Shown: positions 45,667 to 56,389 of the stretch, one piece after another
How positions within the stretch are numbered: the stretch's first letter is position 1
Layout of the letters: each line of letters begins with the position of its first letter
Origin: a marine actinobacterium MedAcidi-G2B
Lineage (GTDB): Bacteria > Actinomycetota > Acidimicrobiia > Acidimicrobiales > MedAcidi-G1
Reading direction: 5' to 3'
Assembly (NCBI GenBank): GCA_000817115.1
Contig: JUEO01000003.1
Span: forward strand, 1-64,000
DNA length: 64,000 bases
The notes under the pieces: model-generated
Seen by the model: only the letters and a program-made list of their open reading frames with translations
The model's database searches: none
What the model was told of the DNA's origin: nothing
Position numbers and translations under genes: made by a program

Positions 45667-46905
45667 ATGTCTATAGATTTTTCCTTAACCCCAGAGCTAG
45701 AAGAAATACGGGCTCGGATTCGTGTATTCATTGACGATGTAGTTAAACCTGGTGAGGCTCTTATTGAAGGGCACGGAGAGAATGAACCGCAGGAAGGAGC
45801 GGAACGCATTGAGACTCTCGTCTCTATGCGGAAACAGGCCTTCAGTGAAGGGCTGTGGCTTCCCCATATGCCAGAAGAATGGGGAGGAATGGGTCTTGGG
45901 CACGTTCAACTAGCGATGGTTCAGGCTGAAGCAGCACGTTCAAGATACGGGCCCTGGGTTCTGAACTGTCAAGCACCCGATGAAGGAAACATGCACACTC
46001 TCCTGCATTGGGGAACTGACGAGCAGAAAGAAAAATACCTTAAACCCTTATGTGAAGGCAAAGGAACTTCTTGTTTCGCAATGACAGAACCTGAAGTAGC
46101 CGGATCAGATCCAACCTTGATACGAACCACTGGCTACCAAGATGGTGAAGAATGGGTAATCAACGGCCATAAATGGTTCATTTCAAACGCTCACCGCGCT
46201 CAATTTGCAATCCTTATCTCTCGAACAGAAGACAACCCTGATCTTCCCCAAGCAGCGAATACCGCGTTCATAGTTGACCTTCCTCACGATGGATGGAACG
46301 AAGTCCGAGAGATTGGAACTATGCATGGATCCACTGGACATAGCGAAATTCTCATTGAGGATCTAAGAGTGCATGGAACGCAAATGCTTGGAGGTAGAGG
46401 GCAAGGGCATCTACTTGGACAATATCGACTGGGTCCTGCTCGGTTAGCGCACTGTATGAGGTGGATCGCTCAAGCAGAAACAGCTTTGGACATGATGGTG
46501 GAGAGATCTCTAGAGCGCTTCAGTCATGGTTCTCTCTTGGCGGAGAAACAGGGTATTCAGTGGCTAATCGCAGATTCAACGATGGAGCTTTATCAATCAA
46601 AGTTGATGGTGCTCCATGCTGCTTACAAAATTGATCGCGGTGAAGACTTTAAATCTGAAGTCTCTATGGCTAAACATTTTGTAGCGAACTCTCTGGGTCG
46701 CATTATTGATCGCTCGATTCAGGTTCATGGAGCGTTAGGTTATTCGACTGACACTCCCCTCGCAGATATGTATCAACACGCGCGTTGGGCAAGATTTGCT
46801 GATGGAGCAGACGAAGTTCATCAGATGAGAATCGCTCAAAGAACTATCAATGCTTTTACTGATTCAGGTTCAACTTCTGCGGCTACAGGAAACCTTCCCA
46901 TCTAG
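45667..46905 (+). CDS. acyl-CoA dehydrogenase
   Basis: CFAMTEPEVAGSDPTLIRTTG, WVINGHKWFISNA, VHGALGYSTDTPLADMYQHARWARFADGADEVH. Confidence 0.95.
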   Translation: MSIDFSLTPELEEIRARIRVFIDDVVKPGEALIEGHGENEPQEGAERIETLVSMRKQAFSEGLWLPHMPEEWGGMGLGHVQLAMVQAEAARSRYGPWVLNCQAPDEGNMHTLLHWGTDEQKEKYLKPLCEGKGTSCFAMTEPEVAGSDPTLIRTTGYQDGEEWVINGHKWFISNAHRAQFAILISRTEDNPDLPQAANTAFIVDLPHDGWNEVREIGTMHGSTGHSEILIEDLRVHGTQMLGGRGQGHLLGQYRLGPARLAHCMRWIAQAETALDMMVERSLERFSHGSLLAEKQGIQWLIADSTMELYQSKLMVLHAAYKIDRGEDFKSEVSMAKHFVANSLGRIIDRSIQVHGALGYSTDTPLADMYQHARWARFADGADEVHQMRIAQRTINAFTDSGSTSAATGNLPI

Positions 46906-46983
46906 TTTTAATTTCTAAAGATTTCAACATTATTACTTATCAAGGTAAAGTCTTTTAGAGATTCAAATAATTAAGGAGTTTTC

Positions 46984-48162
46984 ATGAACGATGTTGTAAT
47001 TGTAGAAGCAGTTCGAACCCCAGTTGGAAGACGCAATGGAGGGCTCTCCACCAGTCACTCTGTAGACCTTCTTGGGACCGTTCAGAAAGCCTTATTTGAA
47101 AGATCTGGTGTTGATCCCTCTGAAGTAGGTCAAGTAGTAGGTGGATGTGTCGGACAAGTCGGGATGCAATCCATGAATGTCACTAGAACTGCATGGTTAA
47201 GCGCAGGTCTACCACTGAGTGCACCGGCTACAACAGTTGATGCACAGTGTGGCTCTTCGCAACAGGCAACAAATCTCGCTTATGCTCTCGTAGCTTCGGG
47301 AACTGTTGATGTGGCAGTGGGTTGTGGTGTCGAATTGATGAGCAGAGTGGGTTTTGGTGCGACTACTCCTAAAGATCCTAATTCTGGTCGGCCGATTAAT
47401 CGAAATTACTTCGATCACTTTGAGTTCACTAGTCAATTTGAGGGATCTGAAAGAATTGCTGATCAGTGGGGAATTTCCCGTACAGATACAGACACTTTTG
47501 GTGTGATGTCTCAGGAACGTGCGGCACGAGCTTGGGACGAAGATCGATTTGGAACTCAAATTATTCCTATGGAAGTCCCAGCACTAGGTGAAGATGGTGA
47601 AATCAGCGAGGAAACCGTCATGATTTCTAAGGATGAGGGGCTTCGTGAAACCACTATGGAGTCTTTAGCTGCTTTGAAGCCAACCGGTAGAAAAGATGGC
47701 GTTCACACTGCAGGAACATCTTCACAAATTTCTGATGGAGCGGGCGCTCTGTTGCTTATGACAAGCAAAAAAGCTGCCGAATTAGGGGTGATTCCGCTAG
47801 CTCGAATTATTGATACTTGTCTTGTTGGTTCTGATCCTGAACTCATGTTGACAGGACCAATCGGCGCTACACAAAAATTATTAGAAGAAAACGGAATGAC
47901 TATTGATGATATTGATGTCGTAGAGATAAACGAGGCTTTTGCGTCTGTTGTATTGGCTTGGGAGAAAGAATTGAACCCTGATATGAATCGGGTGAACCCA
48001 AATGGTGGAGCTATCGCTCTTGGGCACCCTCTAGGAGGAACTGGTTCCATCCTCACAACGAAAGCAGTTCACGAACTTCACCGCTCTGGTGGAGAACATG
48101 CCCTAGTCACGATGTGTTGTGGTGGCGGTTTAGGAACAGGAACTTTGATTCAAAAAATTTGA
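46984..48162 (+). CDS. thiolase (acetyl-CoA acyltransferase family)
   Basis: VDAQCGSSQQA, INEAFASVVLAWEKEL, NPNGGAIALGHPLGGTGSILTT, CCGGGLGTG. Confidence 0.95.
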   Translation: MNDVVIVEAVRTPVGRRNGGLSTSHSVDLLGTVQKALFERSGVDPSEVGQVVGGCVGQVGMQSMNVTRTAWLSAGLPLSAPATTVDAQCGSSQQATNLAYALVASGTVDVAVGCGVELMSRVGFGATTPKDPNSGRPINRNYFDHFEFTSQFEGSERIADQWGISRTDTDTFGVMSQERAARAWDEDRFGTQIIPMEVPALGEDGEISEETVMISKDEGLRETTMESLAALKPTGRKDGVHTAGTSSQISDGAGALLLMTSKKAAELGVIPLARIIDTCLVGSDPELMLTGPIGATQKLLEENGMTIDDIDVVEINEAFASVVLAWEKELNPDMNRVNPNGGAIALGHPLGGTGSILTTKAVHELHRSGGEHALVTMCCGGGLGTGTLIQKI

Positions 48163-48167
48163 TTCAA

Positions 48168-49280
48168 TCATTCTGGAAACATAGATAAGTGTGTTGCTTC
48201 TAGTTTCTCGCCTTCTGGTGTCTCTGTGAAGAAACTTCCTCCTACTACCGAGGTTGAAACTAAAGCAAGAGCCAAGTTTGAGTCATGAAGCGGCGACCAA
48301 GAAGCCATACGGACTTCACCAACTTTTTGCCCTTCGGAGTTGAATGCTGGCCATGGATGTTCACTTGAGAACTGCATGCGGTCTCCACTTAGAAGAACTT
48401 TAACTAGTCGGCGTGATGATCCTCTTTCCTTTTCAGCCAGCAAAGCTTCTTTTCCGATAAAGTCATCTTGCCGATCTAAGGAAAGGTATTTTTCTAGGCC
48501 TACCTCTAGAGGCGTTGCTGATCCTCCACAGTCTCCGCGATAAGAAAAAAGTCCTGATTCGATGCGTTCGAGAGAAGTTGGAGCTCCAGGATGTATTCCG
48601 TATTTTTCTCCTGCTTTCCAGACAGCGTCCCATAGCTCTAAGCCTCTACTCCCATCTTGGAGGAAGAGTTCAAATCCTCCTTGTCCACTCCATCCCGAGC
48701 GACAAACCAACATGGGAATACCATCGTGTTCTATATCTTCAAAACCAAAAAATGGGATATCTCGTACCCACTCTCCTAAATAGTCCGCGACTGTGTCTTC
48801 AGCACGAGGACCTTGTACCGCTAGAGGAGAAACATCTGGTTCAAAAATTTTGCAGTCATAGCCTTTCGCTAATGCGATACCTTTACACCAAAAAAGTACA
48901 TCACTGTCTGCTATAGATATCCAATATCTGTCTTCCGCTAGTTTGAGAATCATTGGGTCATTCAGCATGATTCCATCGTTATCACATAAAGGTGCGTAGC
49001 GAACTCTACCTATCCGGCAGTCTGACATATCTCGGGCAGACACATATTGAATCAAAGTCAACGCATCTGGGCCGACAACCTCCACTTGTCTCTCCGCTCC
49101 GACATCCCAAAGAGATACACGTTCCATGAGAGCTTCGTATTCTGCATCAAGATTTCCAAAGGAGACAGGAAGAACCATGTGGTTGTAAATAGAAAAATGA
49201 GTCATTCCATGTCTTATTTGTGCCTCGTAAAAAGGTGACTTTCTATTGCGTGGACTTAAAGGAAATTGCATTTTTACCAA
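48168..49280 (-). CDS. GcvT-fold aminomethyltransferase, DmdA (DMSP demethylase)-like
   Basis: [106 protein letters not shown]. Confidence 0.8.
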   Translation of the reverse strand: MVKMQFPLSPRNRKSPFYEAQIRHGMTHFSIYNHMVLPVSFGNLDAEYEALMERVSLWDVGAERQVEVVGPDALTLIQYVSARDMSDCRIGRVRYAPLCDNDGIMLNDPMILKLAEDRYWISIADSDVLFWCKGIALAKGYDCKIFEPDVSPLAVQGPRAEDTVADYLGEWVRDIPFFGFEDIEHDGIPMLVCRSGWSGQGGFELFLQDGSRGLELWDAVWKAGEKYGIHPGAPTSLERIESGLFSYRGDCGGSATPLEVGLEKYLSLDRQDDFIGKEALLAEKERGSSRRLVKVLLSGDRMQFSSEHPWPAFNSEGQKVGEVRMASWSPLHDSNLALALVSTSVVGGSFFTETPEGEKLEATHLSMFPE

Positions 49281-50932
49281 TCTTTCTCCGACACTCCATG
49301 TCGGTATTGTCCTGCTCTACTCGGTTCCAGTGGAGTATTTCCAAGAATCAAGTCGGCAGCTTTTTCTGCAAGCATCATTACAGGAGCATAAATGTTTCCA
49401 TTCGTAAGTGTTGGCATTACTGATGCATCAACCACTCTTAGCCCTTCTACCCCATGTACTCGCATCGTTTTCGGTGAAACAACTCCCATTGCATCTTCAC
49501 CCATTCGAGCTGTTCCACAGGGATGCAGCGCTGTTTCAGAGTCTCTGCGCACCCAATCAAGAACATCTTTTTCTTCTGAGATTTCGGGACCCGGAGAGAT
49601 TTCCCCCCCGTTGAATTGCTCAAACGCTGGCTGTTTCATAATATTTCTTGCTGTTGCTATAGCCTCAACCCATTCTTTCCGATCTTCAGGAGTTGAAAGA
49701 TAGTTGAATTGGATTTTTGGTTTAGCGAAAGGATCATTTGATTGAATGCGAACCCACCCAGTGCTATTTGAAAACATTGGACCGATATGAAATTGATAAC
49801 CATGCCCTTGAGTGATTGTTGTTCCGTCATAGCGAACGGCTACTGGTAAGAAATGAAACATGAGGTTTGGCCAGAGAACCCCATCATTGCTGCGTAAGAA
49901 CCCGCCTGCTTCGAAATGGTTTGTTGCCCCTGGACCTTTTCTAAATAACCATTTAAGCCCAACACCGGGTTTCCTCCAGTTCTTTAAATACGGTGCCATG
50001 GATACAGGCTCCTTACAGGCGTATTGAACATAGACTTCGAGGTGGTCTTGAAGGTTTTCTCCAACTCCGGGGAGATCTACAACTGGAGAAATTCCAGCTT
50101 GTGAGAGAACTGACGATGGTCCTATGCCAGAAAGTTGCAAGAGTTGAGGGGAATTGAAAGCACCTCCGCAGGAAATTACTTCAGTGGCTTCAACCCTGTG
50201 CCTACGTTTGTTCTTGTGGTATTCGACGCCTGTTACACGATTTTTCTTCATAATTAATTGAGTTACGTGAGCTCGAGTAATTAGATGTAAATTTTTCCGG
50301 TCTCTCAATACAGGGTGGAGATACGCTCGGGCAGCAGAATGACGTCTCCCTCTATAAATGTTTCGATCAAATGCGTTAAATCCTTCTTGGCGATACCCAT
50401 TAACATCTGTGGTAAGTGGATGCCCGGCCTCTTGTACTGCAGTGAAGAAGGCTTGAAATAGTGGACTAGTTGCTGGTCCGCGTTCAAGTTTGAGAGGCCC
50501 TTCTCCTCCTCTCCATTCATCAGGCCCCGCTAAGCAGGTTTCCATTCGTTTGAAATAAGGGAGACAGTGGCTCCAATCCCAATCTTCGCATCCTTCTATT
50601 GCTGCCCATCGATCAAAATCCATTGGATTTCCGCGTTGGAAGATCATGCCGTTTATTGAAGAGGAGCCTCCAAGAACTTTTCCTCGAGCATGATAGACGC
50701 GACGCCCATTCATCTGAGGTTCAGGTTCAGATTCATACTTCCAGTCATACAAGCGGTTACCTATACCCATTGATAGTGCTGCGGGCATATGAATAATCGG
50801 ATCTATTTTCCAGTCACTTCTTCCTGCCTCAATCAGAAGAACCTTGTTCTTAGGATCAGCGCTTAATCTGTTAGCTAACGCGCTGCCGGCAGATCCGCCG
50901 CCAATAACCACATAGTCATAAGTCTTTGTCAA
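49274..50932 (-). CDS. GMC-family oxidoreductase (choline dehydrogenase BetA-like)
   Basis: [93 protein letters not shown]. Confidence 0.93.
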   Translation of the reverse strand: MTKTYDYVVIGGGSAGSALANRLSADPKNKVLLIEAGRSDWKIDPIIHMPAALSMGIGNRLYDWKYESEPEPQMNGRRVYHARGKVLGGSSSINGMIFQRGNPMDFDRWAAIEGCEDWDWSHCLPYFKRMETCLAGPDEWRGGEGPLKLERGPATSPLFQAFFTAVQEAGHPLTTDVNGYRQEGFNAFDRNIYRGRRHSAARAYLHPVLRDRKNLHLITRAHVTQLIMKKNRVTGVEYHKNKRRHRVEATEVISCGGAFNSPQLLQLSGIGPSSVLSQAGISPVVDLPGVGENLQDHLEVYVQYACKEPVSMAPYLKNWRKPGVGLKWLFRKGPGATNHFEAGGFLRSNDGVLWPNLMFHFLPVAVRYDGTTITQGHGYQFHIGPMFSNSTGWVRIQSNDPFAKPKIQFNYLSTPEDRKEWVEAIATARNIMKQPAFEQFNGGEISPGPEISEEKDVLDWVRRDSETALHPCGTARMGEDAMGVVSPKTMRVHGVEGLRVVDASVMPTLTNGNIYAPVMMLAEKAADLILGNTPLEPSRAGQYRHGVSEKDW

Positions 50933-51058
50933 GATTTCTCCTATTAACTCTCAGGAGATTCTGCCCGATCTAACTGATTTAAACACACTATTTGCTTCTT
51001 TTATTTCTATTTCCTAAATGTTTGACGGTCGGCATTAGATTGGCGGTATCTTGATCGC

Positions 51059-52069
51059 ATGAATGCTGATTTCCGTAGTGACACTTTGACGCAGGCTACT
51101 CCTGATATGAGAACCGCTATGGCATCAGCCACTGTTGGGGATGACGTATATGGGGAAGATCCCACGGTCAATGAGTTACAAGAGCGAATTGCCGCTTTGA
51201 CTGGTAAAGAGTCTGCTCTATTTTGTACATCTGGCACACAATCAAATTTGAGCGCTGTCTTGAGCCATGGCCAGCGCGGAGACGAATACTTAATAGGCGA
51301 GAATTACCATATTCTTCTAAACGAAGTATCCGGAGCTTCAGCATTAGGCGGAATGTCTCCTTGGCCCATAAAAGTTAATGAAACTGGGGGAATTGACCCC
51401 GCAGATGTCATTTCAGCAATTAAGGAACCAGATCAGCATCATCCAATTACAAACCTTCTTTGCTTAGAAAACACTGTTAACGGATTTGTTCAACCGGTTG
51501 AACTAATTTCTGAATTAGCAGAAGCCGCACATAAATCTGGACTTTCTGTACATCTTGATGGAGCACGACTGTTCAATGCTGCTGTCGCTCTTAATGTTCC
51601 AGTTTCTTCTTTCACTAAGTCTGTTGACACTGTTTCACTATGTCTTTCTAAAGGGTTGGGAGCACCAGTAGGTTCAGTCCTTGCAGGCAGTAAAGAAACA
51701 ATCAATAAAGCTTTCCGAATAAGAAAAATGTTGGGTGGTGGAACACGACAAGCTGGCCATCTCGCCGCGGCAGGACTTTACGCTCTTGACCACCATATTG
51801 AACGTCTAGTTGAAGACCATCTTCGAGCTGAACAGATAGCTAAAGGACTTTCAGGTATTGCCGGATTAGAGGTGAAACAAACGAGCAACATGTTGTGGGT
51901 CACGCCTCTTCCCGAGTTGCATGCCGGTCTTTCTAAACACTTAGAGGAAAAAAATGTAAAGGTCATTCCATGGAGTCCAACTATGCGAATAGTCACTCAC
52001 TTAGATATAGATGACAGTCATGTCGACTATCTTGTTCAAGTCTTTCAAGACTTCTTTTCTGACCTCTAA
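51059..52069 (+). CDS. threonine aldolase-family PLP enzyme
   Basis: DFRSDTLTQATPDMRTAMASATVGDDVYGEDPTVNELQ, SVHLDGARLFNAAVAL, SLCLSKGLGAPVGSVLAG. Confidence 0.95.
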   Translation: MNADFRSDTLTQATPDMRTAMASATVGDDVYGEDPTVNELQERIAALTGKESALFCTSGTQSNLSAVLSHGQRGDEYLIGENYHILLNEVSGASALGGMSPWPIKVNETGGIDPADVISAIKEPDQHHPITNLLCLENTVNGFVQPVELISELAEAAHKSGLSVHLDGARLFNAAVALNVPVSSFTKSVDTVSLCLSKGLGAPVGSVLAGSKETINKAFRIRKMLGGGTRQAGHLAAAGLYALDHHIERLVEDHLRAEQIAKGLSGIAGLEVKQTSNMLWVTPLPELHAGLSKHLEEKNVKVIPWSPTMRIVTHLDIDDSHVDYLVQVFQDFFSDL

Positions 52070-52713
52070 CCACGCTTCCAATTTGATACATACGGGGGCA
52101 TTGAACGCTCTCCACCAGAAATTTCAGGTTCTGGTTCACCAACTGATATACCTAGTGGGATAACCCCTGCCCAAGCAGGTGAGGTGAAATCTCCAAAATC
52201 ATCTATTGGAGGACCTGTTCTGACTTTCATAGAATATTCGTCAAGCGGGAGTTCAAGTACCGTGGTTGCTTTTACTTCTTTTTCTGTATTTTCTCGTACA
52301 TCTTTCATTCGGCCTGGAATTCCATGCTCTACGACGAGATCCAAGGCTTCAACTTTCTTTTCATAGTCAACGATTTCTTGAGCTTTTCCAAAAATCACTA
52401 CAGAGCGATAATTCATTGAGATATTTACAGCTGCACGAGCTAGGACTATCCCGTCAAGCAATGTTATTTCCACACATACCTCTATACCTTTTTTGATATC
52501 ACGCAGGAGTCTGCTTGCTGCGGACCCATGCAGTAACAATTGGTCCTCTTGCCGGGCGTAAAACATTGGAATAACTAAAGGGTAAGTTTTTCCCTCTTCT
52601 TCACAAATAATCCCAACGTGAGCGACTAAACCTTCGTCTAACACTTTATAAAGTTCAGATTTTTCTTGTATTCCACGTTCAGGTTTACGTTTGATAGTTG
52701 ACCGATCACTCAT
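52066..52713 (-). CDS. pyridoxamine 5'-phosphate oxidase-family (FMN-binding-like) protein
   Basis: VLDEGLVAHVGIICEEEGKTYPLVIPMFYARQEDQLLLHGSAASRLLRDIKKGIEVCVEITLLDGIVLARAAVNISMNYRSVVIFG. Confidence 0.9.
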   Translation of the reverse strand: MSDRSTIKRKPERGIQEKSELYKVLDEGLVAHVGIICEEEGKTYPLVIPMFYARQEDQLLLHGSAASRLLRDIKKGIEVCVEITLLDGIVLARAAVNISMNYRSVVIFGKAQEIVDYEKKVEALDLVVEHGIPGRMKDVRENTEKEVKATTVLELPLDEYSMKVRTGPPIDDFGDFTSPAWAGVIPLGISVGEPEPEISGGERSMPPYVSNWKRG

Positions 52714-52818
52714 CTAAAGACCCCCAAATAAAAAGATTTACTGCTTAACTATTGCAAAAAATAAAAAACAATACTCATTTTTGAGTATTTCTTCTCACTT
52801 GCTGATTGACTATCAGCC

Positions 52819-53712
52819 GTGCCCTATCAAATTGCTGCTCTTCTTGCTGCCACTTGCTGGGCTCTTAGCAGCCTGATCCTAGCTGAGCCCGTACGTCGAC
52901 TTGGAGGCCCACGATTTTGTCGACTGCGAATGCTTTACGTAAGCGTTGTTTTATTGGTGATATCTGTCTTCAGGAATCAATGGGACAACATCGAATTTGG
53001 GGACCTTGGGTTATTAACTCTTTCTGCAATAGTTGGTCTTGTTGTGGGCGATATAGGTCTTTTTACGGCCATGGCTCGCATCGGACCAAGACGCACTTCA
53101 GTTTTGTTTACGACGAATGCTCCTTTAGCTGCCTTGGGAGGAGTTCTTCTCTTCGATGAAACTCTTCGCTCTTGGGCGTTATTAGGTGCTGTGCTCACTG
53201 TTGGAGGGGTAATGCTTGCCATCAATTATGGAACTAACCAAAATGCTCAAGGTTCTATTTTTGAGAGAATAGACGGTTCATTGAAAATAGGGGTTTTTTG
53301 GGCAGGTGTCGGCGCTTTTGGGCAGGCAGCTGGTGCTTTGGCAGCAAAGCCTGTTCTTGATCACGGTGCCGATACTTTGAGTGTCGCCACTTTAAGAGTG
53401 TTAATAGCCACTCCGCTGATGTGGTTATTAGCTAAGCCAAGCGACAAGCTTGCTCAAGCTCCAGCAAAAGAAAAAATTCTGCGAACAGACTGGGTAAGGC
53501 TTGCTGCCAGTGGAACTCTGGCCATGGTGCTAGGAATGAGCTTTCTTCTTTATGCGATAGGCCGTGGCGACACAGGAATTGCAAGTATTTTAGGTGGAAC
53601 AACTCCTGTTATTATGCTGCCTCTGCTGTGGATCGCTACTCGTCGTCTTCCCGCTCTCGGTGCTTGGGTAGGAGCAATCCTCTCCATCATCGGTATTGCT
53701 TTCATGATGTAG
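52819..53712 (+). CDS. EamA/DMT-superfamily transporter
   Basis: Duplicated multi-TM EamA profile; WALSSLILAEPVRRLGG, TNAPLAALGGVLLFDETL, GTTPVIMLPLLWIATRR. Confidence 0.88.
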   Translation: MPYQIAALLAATCWALSSLILAEPVRRLGGPRFCRLRMLYVSVVLLVISVFRNQWDNIEFGDLGLLTLSAIVGLVVGDIGLFTAMARIGPRRTSVLFTTNAPLAALGGVLLFDETLRSWALLGAVLTVGGVMLAINYGTNQNAQGSIFERIDGSLKIGVFWAGVGAFGQAAGALAAKPVLDHGADTLSVATLRVLIATPLMWLLAKPSDKLAQAPAKEKILRTDWVRLAASGTLAMVLGMSFLLYAIGRGDTGIASILGGTTPVIMLPLLWIATRRLPALGAWVGAILSIIGIAFMM

Positions 53713-53722
53713 CATCTTTTCT

Positions 53723-54964
53723 ATGTTTGATGCAGTGGTCATTGGGGGTGGCATGCTTGGTGCTTCTGCTGCTCGTCATCTCTCAGAAATCGGTTATGCA
53801 ATAGCCGTGGTTGCCCCTCCAGAACCTTTAGCTTTGGAAAATCATCAAGGCCCTTTTGGCGCCCACTATGACGTTTCTCGCTCTTCTCGAACGCTTTACA
53901 TTGATCCAGTTGAATATGAGCTATCAAAGAGAGCCCATGCAGCCAATTCTTCAATAGAACAATTCTCAGAAGAAAAAGTCTTTTTCGGACAAGGTCACCT
54001 ATTTGTAGCCAAGAAAGAGGATGATGAAAAATTTTTTACACACTTCAGTAATTCTTCTAACTCTCATCTGGCGAAAATCTTTGATGCAGAAGGTCTGCGA
54101 AAGCAATGGCCAGAATTGAGATTTCCAACAGATTTCATTGGCCTCTTAGAATTAGATCGCAGAGGAATGTTAAATCCACGAGCTTTGGTGGCCGCACAAT
54201 TGTCTGCTGTTGCTTCATTTGGTGGTCAAATTTTTTCTTCTTCAGCTAGCAGTATGAATATAGGAAATCATTGTTCAGTGAAATTAGTTGATGGTTCACA
54301 ATTAGAAGCGAAGAAGGTACTGATAAGCACTGGGGCTTGGTCGAATTCGTCTGGACTGCTTCCTAAACGTGTTGCTTTAAAAATGAAAACTGAAATCGTA
54401 CTTTTAGCGGAGATTGATTCTGAGGAAACTAAACGACTAAGGAATCTTCCCGTCATGCACTATGAAATAAGGAACAGTGAGGCTGCTGATATATATGCTG
54501 TCCCTCCTCAGGTTTATCCGAACGGAAAAACCTTACTGAAGTGGGGCGCAAACACTCTTGCTGATAGATGGGTTAATAGTTCAGAAGATATTGATTCTTG
54601 GTACAGGCAAGGAAACAGTGACCAAATCATAAATTCAGTTAAACAATCTATGGAAAATACCTATCCTGGATTAAGAGTTAAAAAATGGCACACAAATAGA
54701 TGCGTGATTACCTACACCTCACACGGGCTCCCCTATATTGATTCTCTGGTTGGAAACAAGGTGTATGCCGCCATTGGTGGGAACGGTAGAAGTGCTAAGT
54801 GGGCTGACCCATTAGGCGCTTTAGCAGCTTCTTTAGTCGTAGAGGAAAAATGGAAGGATTCTTTGCCTTCCGACCGCTTTAAAGTAATTTTTGAGGATGA
54901 AGAAACCGACTTGGCGGATCGAAAGTTACTAAAAGAACGAAATTGTGCCCTCGGTGGGACTTGA
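53723..54964 (+). CDS. FAD-dependent oxidoreductase (DAO/sarcosine oxidase-like)
   Basis: DAVVIGGGMLGASAARHLSEIGYAIAVV, RSSRTLYIDPVEYELSKRA, KVLISTGAWSN; stop lies within the antisense tRNA gene. Confidence 0.87.
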   Translation: MFDAVVIGGGMLGASAARHLSEIGYAIAVVAPPEPLALENHQGPFGAHYDVSRSSRTLYIDPVEYELSKRAHAANSSIEQFSEEKVFFGQGHLFVAKKEDDEKFFTHFSNSSNSHLAKIFDAEGLRKQWPELRFPTDFIGLLELDRRGMLNPRALVAAQLSAVASFGGQIFSSSASSMNIGNHCSVKLVDGSQLEAKKVLISTGAWSNSSGLLPKRVALKMKTEIVLLAEIDSEETKRLRNLPVMHYEIRNSEAADIYAVPPQVYPNGKTLLKWGANTLADRWVNSSEDIDSWYRQGNSDQIINSVKQSMENTYPGLRVKKWHTNRCVITYTSHGLPYIDSLVGNKVYAAIGGNGRSAKWADPLGALAASLVVEEKWKDSLPSDRFKVIFEDEETDLADRKLLKERNCALGGT

Positions 54965-55027
54965 ACCCACATGTCCTAGAACCGGAGATTTTAAGTCTCC
55001 TGCGTATGCCAATTCCGCCACGAGGGC
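54946..55027 (-). tRNA. tRNA-Leu(UAA)
   Basis: Reverse complement GCCCTCG...GGAGA-CTTAAAA-TCTCC...GTGGG-TTCAAGT-CCCAC-CGAGGGC-A: acceptor, anticodon and T arms all pair; long variable arm; CCA not encoded. Confidence 0.96.
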
Positions 55028-55098
55028 TTTATACCGAGTCCACGCTAGTTTCTTATCTTGCAGTGAGAAACCCGAAGAACATAAAACGTTTACTTAAT

Positions 55099-55404
55099 CT
55101 AAGCAGCTAATTCTTCATTATCTATTGCACGCCATAAAGCAGACCGAGCTATATCTGCACGAGATCCAGAAAGTTCATTTGTGACAATTACTCCCTCCAC
55201 CATGTCGGCCACGACAGCACCCCACGGTCTTTCTTTGACAGCTACAGAAATGACAACATTTTCTCCATTCCTTCGAATGCTGCGTTGCACTCCGAGTAGT
55301 CCTGGTGGACTACGAAATACTGGGACTCCAAGCGCTAAGTGTCTGCTGGCGCGTCCTAGAGCTCGTACTGTCTCTGCGAATCTGTAAGTCTTTACTTCCA
55401 TCAC
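55099..55404 (-). CDS. hypothetical protein
   Basis: Coherent 101-aa ORF: FAETVRALGRASRHLALGVPVFRSPPGLLGVQRSIRRNGENVVISVAVKERPWGAVVADMVEGVIVTN. Confidence 0.65.
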   Translation of the reverse strand: MMEVKTYRFAETVRALGRASRHLALGVPVFRSPPGLLGVQRSIRRNGENVVISVAVKERPWGAVVADMVEGVIVTNELSGSRADIARSALWRAIDNEELAA

Positions 55405-55439
55405 TCACAAGTGTCTCATCTAGGTGTGACAATGGAGTT

Positions 55440-56387
55440 GTGAGCGATTCTCAGGATAAACAAGTTTCGGATCTTAATCCGGCACAGGAAGCTGTTTTAG
55501 AGCAGTTAGGTTCTTTGCGAGATGAAAGGCCAGTTTTCTCTGAAGACCTTGGCCACCACATCCGAGGAGCTCTAGAAACCGCAGTTGAACCCTACTTATC
55601 AGCTCTTCCTTCCAATGAAGATATCTTTTTTGCTAAACACGAACTTGGACAGATCCACGGATGTCAAACAAAGTATTTAGCAGAACGTGATGACGAATTC
55701 GAATGGGCTGTGAATATTGCGAGAGGGAGTATCGTTCATAAGGCAGTAGAACTGGCAATGAATTGGAGAAAAGAGATAGAACCTTCTGTGCTTATTGACG
55801 AGGCGCTCGCCCGTTATGAGCAGGATTCAGGAAGTCTCGGTTACTGGTTGCAAGGGTGCTCTGAAGTGGAGAGAGCAGAGTTGCGTTCGGAATCTTTAGA
55901 TGCTTTTTCTAAATACCTTGAGTGCTGGCCTCCTCTTCGTCCAGCTTGGCGTCCGGTGAGTGAAAGTCGATTACGAGCAGAGTTGTGTGACAGAAGGTTT
56001 ATTCTTTCAGGACGAGCAGACCTTACGCTGGGGGCCGCAGAAGGTTTTCGGGCTGGGAAAGTAATCATTGATTTGAAAACAGGGGGGTTCGCTCCTCTTC
56101 ACGTTGAGGATTTGAGGTTCTATGCGCTGATAGAAACTTTACGCATTGGAGTTCCACCTCGTCTACTTGCCACCTACTATTTGGATTCAGCTCAGTTATC
56201 TCCTGAAGAAGTAACTGAAGATCTTTTGATGGCAACTGTCGCTCGAGTTGTTGATGCAGTTGAGAAATTTGTTTCTCTAATTTACGAGAAAGAAGAGCCT
56301 AAGGAAATTGCTGGCCCCCAATGTCGATGGTGCAGTCTTTCTGAATCTTGTGCTACTGGGCAGTCTTATCTTGAAGAGAGAATTTAA
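55440..56387 (+). CDS. PD-(D/E)XK nuclease-family (RecB-like) protein
   Basis: C-terminal SGRADLTLGAAEGFRAGKVIIDLKTGG, QCRWCSLSESCATG (Fe-S Cys cluster-like); GTG start at 55440 preferred over 55305. Confidence 0.82.
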   Translation: MSDSQDKQVSDLNPAQEAVLEQLGSLRDERPVFSEDLGHHIRGALETAVEPYLSALPSNEDIFFAKHELGQIHGCQTKYLAERDDEFEWAVNIARGSIVHKAVELAMNWRKEIEPSVLIDEALARYEQDSGSLGYWLQGCSEVERAELRSESLDAFSKYLECWPPLRPAWRPVSESRLRAELCDRRFILSGRADLTLGAAEGFRAGKVIIDLKTGGFAPLHVEDLRFYALIETLRIGVPPRLLATYYLDSAQLSPEEVTEDLLMATVARVVDAVEKFVSLIYEKEEPKEIAGPQCRWCSLSESCATGQSYLEERI

Positions 56388-56389
56388 AT

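Noticed and set aside
55305-55439. N-terminal extension of the RecB-like ORF from 55305
   Set aside because: Overlaps the opposite-strand gene 55099-55404; GTG at 55440 starts a plausible protein.
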